6,569 bases of DNA from CAZALT01 sp964485515 (GCA_964485515.1 CAZALT010000187.1:1-6569), one strand, 5' to 3'. Positions 1-5,788 are shown, numbered from the stretch's first letter. Program-made: numbers and translations. Notes: generated by a model not told the origin, from the sequence alone.

Positions 1-42
1 GCCGCCCCGCTGGCCGCCACGTTCTTCACGACCCTCGGTTAG
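1..42 (+). CDS. C-terminal end of an unidentified convergent gene (partial)
   Basis: The first reading frame of the plus strand stays open from the window edge to a TAG at 40-42 and encodes the tail AAPLAATFFTTLG. Twelve of its 13 sense codons end in G or C, whereas the other two plus-strand frames look much less coding-like. A GC-rich hairpin follows 12 bases after the stop, as expected for a gene end. The gene would converge on the metallo-hydrolase gene at 142-774. Thirteen residues are too few to name a family, so the product is unknown and the call itself rests on codon bias and context only. Confidence 0.4.
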   Translation, partial: AAPLAATFFTTLG

Positions 43-54
43 GCGGCAGGGGGT

Positions 55-76
55 CCGGGGGACGGCAGTCCCCCGG
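55..76. terminator. GC-rich hairpin between convergent genes, probable bidirectional terminator
   Basis: The arms CCGGGGGAC (55-63) and GTCCCCCGG (68-76) are perfectly complementary and enclose a GGCA loop, giving a 9-bp stem. It lies between the stop of the short plus-strand reading frame (42) and the stop of the minus-strand hydrolase (142), so it could end transcription from both sides. There is no T-run on either side, as is common in high-GC Actinobacteria, so intrinsic termination is inferred from stem and position rather than from a canonical signal. Confidence 0.55.
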
Positions 77-141
77 CGGGGTATCGGGCAGCGCCCCGGA
101 GCGAGCGAGCGCAGCGACCGATGCGAGTGAGCCCGAACGCG
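77..141. other. Low-complexity GC-rich intergenic stretch downstream of the hydrolase gene
   Basis: No gene is supported here. The stretch contains a second, weaker complementary pair (CGGGG at 77-81 with CCCCG at 94-98, 12-base loop), followed by a run built on GAGCGAGCGAGCGCAGCGA-like units from about 99 to 118 and a related GCGAGTGAGC at 123-132. Such GAGCGA-rich runs beside a terminator hairpin resemble dispersed intergenic elements of high-GC genomes, but whether this one is repeated elsewhere cannot be seen from a single copy. Confidence 0.35.
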
Positions 142-774
142 TCAGCTTCCGCGGGCGATCCACTCGTCGAGGTGGGGGGCTTCGTCGCCGACGGTGGTGC
201 TGTCGCCGTGGCCGGTGTGGACCACCGTGTCCTCGGGCAGCGTGAGCAGCTTGGCGGTGATGCTCTCGATGATCGTGTCGAAGCTGGAGAACGAGCGGCC
301 GGTGGCACCGGGGCCGCCCTTGAACAGGGTGTCTCCACCGAACACGACGTGGTCGTCGTCCACCACCAGGCACACCCCACCGGGTGAGTGACCCGGGGTG
401 TGCACGACCCGCAGGGTCGACCCCGCGACCGACAGCTCCTGGCCGTCGACGAGATACCCGTCGGGCTCGCGATCCGGATACACGTCGTCCCACAGCATGC
501 GGTCGGCCTCGTGGATGAGGATCGGCGCATCGCCCACCGCGGCGGACAGCGCCACGGCGGCGTTGATGTGGTCGTTGTGCCCGTGGGTGCACACGATGGC
601 GGTCGCCTTCCGGTCGCCCACCGCCGCGGCGATGGGCCCAGCATCGTGAGCGGCGTCGACGATGAGCACCTCGGTGTCGTCGCCGTAGAGCCAGATGTTG
701 TTCTCGACCTCGAAGTCCTCCCCGTCGATCGAGAAGATGCCCGACGTGGTGACGTGCTCGACCTGGGCGGCCAT
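142..774 (-). CDS. Metallo-beta-lactamase-fold hydrolase, glyoxalase II-like, partner of the mycothiol-dependent formaldehyde dehydrogenase
   Basis: This 210-residue protein shows the full metal-binding set of the metallo-beta-lactamase superfamily: HGHNDH at residues 64-69, HTPGHSPGG starting at H125 (metal ligand H129), GGDTLF with D148, and a C-terminal HTGHGD with H189. The pattern and length fit the glyoxalase II-like thioester hydrolase branch, and the protein closely resembles the small hydrolase encoded beside the same dehydrogenase in mycobacteria (Rv2260 type, by memory). No signal peptide or membrane segment is seen, so it is cytoplasmic. The ATG at 774 is preceded by GGAGG (784-788), nine bases upstream, and overlaps the dehydrogenase stop by one base (TGATG), which implies translational coupling. 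From context I infer hydrolysis of S-formylmycothiol to formate and mycothiol, the role S-formylglutathione hydrolase plays in glutathione users. The fold and partnership are firm; the exact substrate is not. Confidence 0.9.
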   Translation of the reverse strand: MAAQVEHVTTSGIFSIDGEDFEVENNIWLYGDDTEVLIVDAAHDAGPIAAAVGDRKATAIVCTHGHNDHINAAVALSAAVGDAPILIHEADRMLWDDVYPDREPDGYLVDGQELSVAGSTLRVVHTPGHSPGGVCLVVDDDHVVFGGDTLFKGGPGATGRSFSSFDTIIESITAKLLTLPEDTVVHTGHGDSTTVGDEAPHLDEWIARGS

Positions 775-1889
775 CAGCTCACTCCTCCGTTGTCCTGGTC
801 CCCGATGAGGACGACCGACCGCAGGACCTCGCCCCGCTCCATCTTGTGGAACGCCTCCTCGACGGCATCGAGGGAGATCTCCTCGGTGACGAAGCGGTCG
901 AGGTCGAAGCGGCCCTGCAGGTAGAGCTCGATGAGCGTCGGGAAGTCCCGGCTCGGCAGGCAGTCGCCGTACCAGCTCGGCTTGAGGCGTCCGCCCCGGC
1001 CGAAGAACTCGATCATCGGGATGTCCGGGAGCTTCATGTCGGGCGTGGGCACGCCCACCTGCACGACGGTGCCGGCCAGGTCGCGGGCGAAGAACGCCTG
1101 CTCGAGGACGGCGGGGTGGCCCACGGCCTCGATGCACACGTCGGCACCGAAGCCGTCGGTGACGGCGCGCACCGCTTCGACCGCGTCTTCCTTGGACGCG
1201 TCGACGGTGTGGGTGGCACCGAACTCCTTGGCCAGCTCGAGCTTGGCCGGGTCGAGGTCGACGGCGATGATCTTGCGAGCGCCGGCCAGTGCCGCACCGG
1301 CGATGGCCGCATCGCCGACGCCGCCGCAGCCGAACACGGCGACGGTGTCGTCTCGGCCGACCTCACCGGTGTAGACGGCGGCGCCGAAGCCGGCCATCAC
1401 ACCGCAGCCGAGCAGGCCGGCGGCCGCGGGCCGAGCCGCGGCGTCGACCTTGGTGGCCTGACCGGCGGCGACGAGCGTCTTCTCGGCGAAGGCGCCGATG
1501 CCCAGCGCCGGCGACAGCGGCGTGCCGTCGAGCAACGTCATCTTCTGCGTCGCGTTGTGGGTGGCGAAGCAGTACTGCGGGCGGCCCCGCTTGCAGGCGC
1601 GGCACTCGCCGCACACGGCGCGCCAGTTGAGGATGACGAAGTCGCCGGGCGCGATGTCGGTGACGTCGGGGCCGACGGCCTCGACGATGCCGGCGGCCTC
1701 GTGGCCGAGGAGGAACGGGAACTCGTCGGAGATGCCGCCCTCGCGGTAGTGCAGGTCGGTGTGGCACACCCCGCACGCCTGCACCTTCACCAACGCCTCG
1801 CCGGGTCCCGGGTCCGGCACGACGATCGTGACGACCTGCACCGGTTCCTTCTCGGCCAGCGCCACCACTGCCTTCACCTCATGTCCCAC
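774..1889 (-). CDS. mscR: S-(hydroxymethyl)mycothiol dehydrogenase (mycothiol-dependent formaldehyde dehydrogenase, zinc MDR family)
   Basis: This 371-residue zinc-dependent medium-chain dehydrogenase oxidises S-hydroxymethylmycothiol, the spontaneous adduct of formaldehyde and mycothiol, to S-formylmycothiol with NAD+; the mycobacterial homologue is also known as an S-nitrosomycothiol reductase (MscR/AdhE2). Catalytic zinc ligands are visible at C42 (GVCHTD), H63 (LGHEAAG) and C162 (GCGVMAG). A structural-zinc site is formed by C93, C96, C99 and C107. The Rossmann motif GCGGVG is at 187-192, with D211 at the end of the second strand favouring NAD+. Stretches such as NWRAVCGECRACKRGRP and SWYGDCLPSRDFPTLI are hallmarks of this subfamily. 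The length matches the roughly 360-residue family, with a short polar C-terminal tail. The start is a GTG, supported by GGGAG at 1898-1902, eight bases upstream. The gene heads a two-gene unit with the hydrolase; a separate promoter in the 149-base gap upstream is likely. Confidence 0.94.
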   Translation of the reverse strand: MGHEVKAVVALAEKEPVQVVTIVVPDPGPGEALVKVQACGVCHTDLHYREGGISDEFPFLLGHEAAGIVEAVGPDVTDIAPGDFVILNWRAVCGECRACKRGRPQYCFATHNATQKMTLLDGTPLSPALGIGAFAEKTLVAAGQATKVDAAARPAAAGLLGCGVMAGFGAAVYTGEVGRDDTVAVFGCGGVGDAAIAGAALAGARKIIAVDLDPAKLELAKEFGATHTVDASKEDAVEAVRAVTDGFGADVCIEAVGHPAVLEQAFFARDLAGTVVQVGVPTPDMKLPDIPMIEFFGRGGRLKPSWYGDCLPSRDFPTLIELYLQGRFDLDRFVTEEISLDAVEEAFHKMERGEVLRSVVLIGDQDNGGVS

Positions 1890-1897
1890 GTCGCGTG

Positions 1898-1902
1898 CTC
1901 CC
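1898..1902 (-). promoter_or_regulatory. Ribosome binding site that fixes the GTG start of the dehydrogenase
   Basis: GGGAG on the minus strand lies eight bases before the GTG at 1889. The only nearby ATG (1880-1882) is out of frame, and the later in-frame GTG at 1877 would put the site 20 bases away, so the GTG at 1889 is the best start. Confidence 0.7.
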
Positions 1903-1921
1903 TGCAGTAGATCCGGTCATC

Positions 1922-1941
1922 GCACCGTTCTAGTGCGGTGC
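1922..1941. promoter_or_regulatory. Inverted repeat upstream of the dehydrogenase, possible operator
   Basis: GCACCG (1922-1927) and CGGTGC (1936-1941) form a perfect 6-bp dyad with an eight-base AT-richer centre (TTCTAGTG). Its near edge is 32 bases upstream of the GTG start, where a repressor or activator site would overlap a promoter. The arm length and spacing resemble a dimeric regulator site, but six bases in a GC-rich region can arise by chance and the regulator is unknown. Confidence 0.3.
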
Positions 1942-2038
1942 CGGTCGATGCTGTGGCCGAGGTCAGCGCGCGTACGTCACGCCAGGCGTCCATGCGTCAG
2001 CTGTCCCCCATCGTGGGGTTCGGCTCACGCAGGAAGAA

Positions 2039-2731
2039 CTACACCGCCATGGCGGCGCGGACCTCGTCCATGGCCGCTTCGCCGCCGTCGCCGCTGCCGG
2101 TGATGCGTCCCGATTCGAGGACGAAGTAGCGGTCGGTGGAGCGCAGGGCGAACCCGACGTGCTGCTCGACGAGCAGCACGGTGAGGTCGCCACGGTTGCC
2201 GAGGTCGACGATGACCTGCTCGATGTCGGCGACGACGTTGGGCTGGATGCCCTCGGTCGGCTCGTCCAGGATCAACAGCCGCGGCTTGGTCAGCAGGGTC
2301 CGGGCGATGGACAGCTGCTGGCGTTGACCGCCCGACAGCAGGCCGGCCGGCCGGCTCAGCAGATCGGTCAGCACCGGGAACGTGTCGAGCACCTCGTCGA
2401 TCTCGGATCGCACCGTCGAGACGATCTGCAGGTTCTCCATCGTGGTCATCTGCGGGAAGCAGAGCTGACCCTGGGGCACGTAGCCGAGGCCGCGCCTGAC
2501 CCGCTTGTTCGGCGCCATCTTGGTGATGTCCTCGCCGTCGAAGACGACCTTGCCGGACTTCACCGGGACGAGGCCCACCGCGACCCGCAGCAGCGTGGTC
2601 TTGCCCGCGCCGTTGTGGCCCATGATCGCCGCGCCACCGCCCTTGGGGATCGACACGTCGACGTCGAACAGGACCATCGAGCGCCCGTACCCCGCGGTGA
2701 CGCCCTGGATCTCGAGCATCGCTTCAGCCAT
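2039..2731 (-). CDS. urtE: Urea-type ABC transporter ATP-binding subunit UrtE
   Basis: This 230-residue cytoplasmic ATPase is one of the two nucleotide-binding subunits that drive import through UrtB-UrtC. It shows Walker A GHNGAGKT (38-45), the Q-loop glutamine in YVPQG (Q87), the signature LSGGQ (132-136), and Walker B LLILDE (152-157) running into DEPTEGIQP. The last motif, together with the following VLLVEQ (glutamine where many ABC proteins carry the switch histidine) and the short hydrophobic C-terminus, is characteristic of UrtE and separates it from general LivF proteins. The ATG at 2731 is chosen because GGAGG (2741-2745) stands nine bases upstream; a TTG at 2740 directly abuts that site and the ATG at 2719 lies farther off. 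The gene overlaps the end of urtD by eight bases and is the last gene of the operon. The exact solute (urea or another short amide) cannot be proved from the ATPase. Confidence 0.93.
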   Translation of the reverse strand: MAEAMLEIQGVTAGYGRSMVLFDVDVSIPKGGGAAIMGHNGAGKTTLLRVAVGLVPVKSGKVVFDGEDITKMAPNKRVRRGLGYVPQGQLCFPQMTTMENLQIVSTVRSEIDEVLDTFPVLTDLLSRPAGLLSGGQRQQLSIARTLLTKPRLLILDEPTEGIQPNVVADIEQVIVDLGNRGDLTVLLVEQHVGFALRSTDRYFVLESGRITGSGDGGEAAMDEVRAAMAV

Positions 2732-3497
2732 CGAGTGCAACCTCCGTGACGGTCCCCAGGTAGACCTCTTGGACCTTGGGGTCGGCCTGGATCTCGGCCA
2801 CCGTCCCCTCGGCGAGCACCTTGCCGCCGTGCATCACGGTCACGAAGTCGGCGAAGGTGCGCATGAACTCCATGTCGTGCTCGATGATGACGATCGTGCG
2901 GTCACCGACGATCCGTTGGAGAAGCTGGCCGGTCTCCTCGCGTTCCTCGGTGCTCATCCCGGCGACGGTCTCGTCGAGGAACATCACCTTGGCGTCCTGC
3001 ACGAGCAGCATGCCGACCTCGAGCCACTGCTTCTGCCCATGGGCCAGGATCCCCGCCGGGCGCTCGGCCAGCGCGGTGAGGCCGATGGCCTCCAACGCCT
3101 CCTCGACCCGCTCGGAGACCTTCCGACGGGCCCGCAGACGGCTCATCGCCTTGCGGTGGATGCCGTCGGCGATGTCCAGGTTCTGCAGGACGCTGAGCTG
3201 CTCGAAGACCGTCGCGGTCTGGAAGGTGCGGCCGACGCCCATGCGCACGATGTGGTTCGACTTCATCTGGAGCAGGTCGTGGCCGCGGAACGTGGCGTCA
3301 CCCGTGCCCTGCACCAGACCGGTCAGCGCGTCGACCAGGGTGGTCTTGCCCGCGCCGTTCGGCCCGATCAGGAAGTGCAACCGGCCCTGCAGGAAGGTGA
3401 TGTCCACCCCGTCGATGGCCTTGAACCCGTCGAAGTCGACGGTCAGGTCTCGGATCTCCAGGTAGTCCTCGCCGACGAACGAACCGATGGTCGTCAT
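2724..3497 (-). CDS. urtD: Urea-type ABC transporter ATP-binding subunit UrtD
   Basis: This 257-residue ATPase pairs with UrtE. Walker A is GPNGAGKT (45-52), the Q-loop is TFQ (Q93), and the signature region reads LAHGQKQWLEVGMLL from residue 151, where the usual LSGGQ is replaced by the HGQKQWLE form typical of UrtD. Walker B is VMFLDE (171-176), and the switch region is EHDMEF with H207. The phrases DFDGFKAI near the N-terminus and DPKVQEVYLG near the C-terminus also match UrtD. One oddity is DET-VAGMS, where the family normally has DEP-VAGM. The ATG at 3497 overlaps the urtC stop as ATGA and has GAGG seven bases upstream (3505-3508). About ten residues precede the conserved ATPase core (YLEIRDLTV), and a short tail follows YLGTV. 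Confidence 0.94.
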   Translation of the reverse strand: MTTIGSFVGEDYLEIRDLTVDFDGFKAIDGVDITFLQGRLHFLIGPNGAGKTTLVDALTGLVQGTGDATFRGHDLLQMKSNHIVRMGVGRTFQTATVFEQLSVLQNLDIADGIHRKAMSRLRARRKVSERVEEALEAIGLTALAERPAGILAHGQKQWLEVGMLLVQDAKVMFLDETVAGMSTEEREETGQLLQRIVGDRTIVIIEHDMEFMRTFADFVTVMHGGKVLAEGTVAEIQADPKVQEVYLGTVTEVALDG

Positions 3498-4756
3498 GCG
3501 ACCACCTCACCGTGCCGGGCCGGACTCGCGGACGTGCCCGGCGGGTCACCGGGCGACCGACGCGGCCACAGGCCCTTCAGCTTGGTCCAGAGCGAGGCCA
3601 GGCCGCCCGGCAGGAAGAGCATGACGACGATGAACAGCGCGCCCTGGAAGTAGACCCAGTTGGTCGGGAAGTTCTCGGAGAGGGTGGACTGCCCGTAGCC
3701 CACGGCGATGGCACCCAAGGCCGGGCCGAGCAACGAGGCCCGACCCCCGAGGGCGACGCCGGCGAGCAGCATGATCGACGCCGCCGCGTCGACGTTGGAG
3801 GGCGAGATGATGCCGGCTATCGGGGCGAACAGCGCACCACCGATGCTGGCCATGATGGCGGCCACGACGAAGGCGACCAGCTTGGTGTTGGCCGGGTCGT
3901 AGCCGAGGAACCGGACGCGGGCCTCGGCGTCGCGCGTGGCCACCAGGAGCTCGCCGAACCGGCTGCGGTAGAGCTGCCACACGATGAGGAGGCACACGAT
4001 CAAGGCCGCGGCGGCCATCAGGTACAGGTCTTGTTTGGTGTCCTTGTTCAGCTTCTGCCCGAAGAAGGACCGGAACGTGTTCATCCCGTTGAACCCACCG
4101 GTCTCCTTGCCGGTGGCGATGAGCAGCGTGGCGAACGCGACAGCCATGGCCTGGGTGAGGATGGCGAAATAGGCGCCCTTGACCCCCCGTTTCAAGATGG
4201 CCCAGCCGAGGACGAACGACACGAGCAGCGGAACCAGCACGATGGCAAGGAGCGTGACGGTGCCGCTCCGGAAGGGCTCCCACCACGACGGCATGGTGCC
4301 GTCGCCGTACAGCACCATGAAGTCGGGCACCTCGCCTGGACCGGCGGCCTCGAGCTTCATGTGCATGGCCATGATGTAGCCACCGAGCCCGAAGAACACG
4401 CCCTGGCCCAGCACCAGCATGCCCCCACGACCCCAGGCGAGACCGATGCCCACCGCGGCGATGGCCCAGCAGCAGTACTTGCCCAGGTTGCCGAGACGGA
4501 AGGTCGACATCGAGCCCGGCGCCCACACGAGCAGCAGGTAGGCGAGCACAGCGATGGCGATCAGCGCCCCGTAGCTGCGCAGGAGCTTGGCCGGAGCGAA
4601 CCGGGACTGCGCCAGGCCGGGGCGACCCGGGCCATCGGAGCCGCCGGCGGCCGTGCGGGGCCCGCCGGAGCTGCCCGCCGCATCGGTGCCGCCGATGTCG
4701 TCGATCTCGTCGACGACATCGGTTGCGTCGGGGGTCTCTGATGCGGTCGACGTCAT
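3494..4756 (-). CDS. urtC: Urea-type ABC transporter permease UrtC
   Basis: This 420-residue inner-membrane permease belongs to the LivM-like family and forms the channel together with UrtB. Hydrophobic spans can be placed at about 64-80, 94-110, 114-131, 167-186, 195-213, 245-261, 291-311, 326-345 and 370-388. Family hallmarks are GGMLVLGQGVFFGLGGYIMAM (an 111-131 stretch), LTQAMAVAFATL (about 200-211), RDAEARVRFLGYDP (275-288), VALGGRASLLGPALGA (334-349) and the terminal FIVVMLFLPGGL. The ATG at 4756 overlaps the urtB stop by four bases (ATGA) and has GAGGG seven bases upstream. Unusually, residues 1-60 form a low-complexity N-terminal extension rich in Asp, Gly, Ser, Ala and Pro with no membrane character, and residues 398-420 form a polar Pro/Gly/Ala tail. 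LivM of branched-chain amino acid uptake is the alternative, but the flanking UrtB, UrtD and UrtE argue against it. Confidence 0.93.
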   Translation of the reverse strand: MTSTASETPDATDVVDEIDDIGGTDAAGSSGGPRTAAGGSDGPGRPGLAQSRFAPAKLLRSYGALIAIAVLAYLLLVWAPGSMSTFRLGNLGKYCCWAIAAVGIGLAWGRGGMLVLGQGVFFGLGGYIMAMHMKLEAAGPGEVPDFMVLYGDGTMPSWWEPFRSGTVTLLAIVLVPLLVSFVLGWAILKRGVKGAYFAILTQAMAVAFATLLIATGKETGGFNGMNTFRSFFGQKLNKDTKQDLYLMAAAALIVCLLIVWQLYRSRFGELLVATRDAEARVRFLGYDPANTKLVAFVVAAIMASIGGALFAPIAGIISPSNVDAAASIMLLAGVALGGRASLLGPALGAIAVGYGQSTLSENFPTNWVYFQGALFIVVMLFLPGGLASLWTKLKGLWPRRSPGDPPGTSASPARHGEVVA

Positions 4757-5637
4757 GCCAGCGCCCTCGTCCGGACGGTGAACAGGCCCTGGGGGCGGAC
4801 CTGGAGGAAGACCACGACGAGGGCGAAGGTGGCGACCTGGGCCATGCTGCCGCTCGTCCAGTTGGTGAGGAAGGCGGTGGCGATGCCGACGGCGAACGCC
4901 GCGATGACCGTGCCCTTGATCTGACCGACGCCGCCGGCGACGACCACGAGGAACGCCGGGATGATGTAGGTCATGCCCAACGTCGGGTTCGTGCCCGAGA
5001 TGAGCGAGATGGCGACACCCCCGATCCCGGCCAGGCCCGACCCGACGAAGAACGTGATGCGGTCGACGTTGCGGGTCGAGACACCCATCGTCTCGGCCAG
5101 CTCGCGGTTCTGCACCGTGGCCCGGATCTGACGGCCGAACGAGGTGCGCTTGAGCACGGCGTGGAGCGCGGCCACCGACGCCAGCGCCAGCATGATCGTG
5201 AAGAGCTGGCGATGCGGCCAGGCGTAGCCGAACACCGTGATGCTGCCATCCATCCAGCTCGGCTTGGTGACCGGGTCCCCCTGGGCGCCGAAGAGGTCCT
5301 TGGCCAGCTGCTGGAGCACCAGGGCGACACCGACGGTGGCCAAGAGGGTGTCGAGCGGCCGTTTGTACATCCATTGGATGACCGTGACCTCGAGGAGGAG
5401 ACCGAGGAGGCCGGTGACGACGAAGGCCACCGGGATGGCCACGACGACCGAGATGCCCGTGCTGGAGACCACCTGCTGGGTGACGTAGGTCGCGTAGGCA
5501 CCGGCCATGAGGAACTCGCCGTTCGCCATGTTGATCACGCCCATCTGACCGAAGGTGAGCGTGAGGCCGAGTGCGGCCATCAACAAGATGGCGCCGGTGG
5601 CGGTACCGGTGAGGAGAGGGGTTGTGAGGGCGTCCAT
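4753..5637 (-). CDS. urtB: Urea-type ABC transporter permease UrtB
   Basis: This 294-residue LivH-like integral membrane permease is the partner of UrtC. The motif FGQMGVINMANGEFLMAGAYATYV (an 29-52 stretch, with its NMANGEF core) is diagnostic of UrtB, as are RPLDTLLATVGVALVLQQ, the solute-channel phrase QNRELAETMGVSTRNVDRITF (177-197), GSGLAGIGGVAISLI and GGVGQIKGTV. About eight hydrophobic segments are spread over the chain. The length fits the short form without the long N-terminal domain found in some proteobacterial UrtB proteins. The ATG at 5637 is chosen because conserved UrtB sequence (MDALTTPLLTG) starts there; the frame remains open further up to an ATG at 5733, but that stretch is non-conserved and runs through a hairpin. 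No clear Shine-Dalgarno is visible; instead an 11-bp direct repeat runs up to the start codon. The product begins translation 151 bases after the urtA stop. Confidence 0.94.
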   Translation of the reverse strand: MDALTTPLLTGTATGAILLMAALGLTLTFGQMGVINMANGEFLMAGAYATYVTQQVVSSTGISVVVAIPVAFVVTGLLGLLLEVTVIQWMYKRPLDTLLATVGVALVLQQLAKDLFGAQGDPVTKPSWMDGSITVFGYAWPHRQLFTIMLALASVAALHAVLKRTSFGRQIRATVQNRELAETMGVSTRNVDRITFFVGSGLAGIGGVAISLISGTNPTLGMTYIIPAFLVVVAGGVGQIKGTVIAAFAVGIATAFLTNWTSGSMAQVATFALVVVFLQVRPQGLFTVRTRALA

Positions 5638-5662
5638 GCTTCGCTTTCGGGGCTTCGCTTTC
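5638..5662 (-). repeat. Perfect 11-bp direct repeat immediately upstream of the urtB start codon
   Basis: Read on the minus strand, GAAAGCGAAGC occurs twice (5652-5662 and 5638-5648) separated by CCC, a 14-base period, and the second copy directly abuts the ATG of urtB. It takes the position where the ribosome binding site should be and contains only weak purine-rich (GAAAG, GAAG) matches to one. Confidence 0.75.
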
Positions 5663-5713
5663 AGGAGTTCGCCGGGGCCAGCCGACCGTGGATCAGGGCA
5701 GTGGCCGCCGGTC

Positions 5714-5742
5714 GGGGGTGCCGTGCGATGCACGGCACCCCC
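5714..5742. terminator. Perfect 13-bp hairpin between urtA and urtB, attenuator or mRNA stabiliser candidate
   Basis: The arms GGGGGTGCCGTGC (5714-5726) and GCACGGCACCCCC (5730-5742) are exact reverse complements around a three-base GAT loop (ATC on the transcribed strand). The stem begins 46 bases after the urtA stop. No T-run follows on the minus strand (the next bases are GACCGGCGGCC), so full intrinsic termination is doubtful. Partial termination, or protection of the urtA message from 3' decay, are the natural explanations, as in other operons in which a solute-binding protein gene is made in excess. Confidence 0.6.
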
Positions 5743-5788
5743 TCACGACGGGTCTGCGGGTGGCCGAGCCGAGCCCGACCGATTGACA

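Larger units (their letters stand above)
1890..2038 (-). promoter_or_regulatory. Intergenic region between urtE and the dehydrogenase gene, presumed promoter region
   Basis: This 149-base gap separates the transporter operon from the formaldehyde-detoxification pair and is the only place for a dedicated promoter of the pair. Near the urtE end a short stem is possible (CCCCA at 2006-2010 with TGGGG at 2014-2018, three-base loop), too weak and without a T-run to be called a terminator confidently. Nearer the dehydrogenase there is a dyad at 1922-1941, listed separately. I could not pick out convincing -35 and -10 hexamers. Read-through from urtE is therefore not excluded. Confidence 0.4.
5638..5788 (-). 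promoter_or_regulatory. urtA-urtB intergenic region with hairpin and direct repeat
   Basis: The gap is 151 bases, in contrast to the overlapping starts of urtC, urtD and urtE. It carries, in transcription order, a leader of about 46 bases after the urtA stop, a perfect hairpin (5714-5742), about 50 bases without an obvious motif, and the 11-bp repeat before urtB. The layout suits uneven expression of the binding protein relative to the membrane complex. I saw no convincing internal promoter. Confidence 0.5.

Noticed and set aside
775..1137. Extension of the metallo-hydrolase upstream to 1137
   Set aside because: The added residues are an out-of-frame reading of the dehydrogenase gene. The ATG at 774 has a good ribosome binding site and gives the normal family length.
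846..1910. Long open frame on the plus strand opposite the dehydrogenase
   Set aside because: It is the antisense shadow of a gene with clear family motifs and strong third-position GC. Its translation is rich in Arg, Gly, Asp, Glu and His without recognisable domains.
2006..2018. Stem CCCCA/TGGGG as the urtE terminator
   Set aside because: The stem has only five base pairs and no T-run, so chance formation in a GC-rich gap is likely; it is mentioned only as part of the intergenic region.
2732..2740. TTG at 2740 as the start of urtE
   Set aside because: It directly abuts the GGAGG at 2741-2745, leaving no spacing, whereas the ATG at 2731 is nine bases away and in frame.
2505..3653. Long open frame on the plus strand opposite urtD and parts of urtE and urtC
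   Set aside because: It runs across the boundaries of three well-supported minus-strand genes, shows low-complexity composition and has no domain; it is a GC-driven shadow.
3512..4741. Plus-strand open frame of about 400 codons opposite urtC
   Set aside because: It mirrors the urtC coding frame, has a biased Glu/Gly/His/Arg composition and no family signature.
5638..5733. Extension of urtB upstream to an ATG at 5733
   Set aside because: The extra 32 residues are not UrtB-like, the ATG lies inside the right arm of the hairpin, and conserved UrtB sequence begins at 5637.
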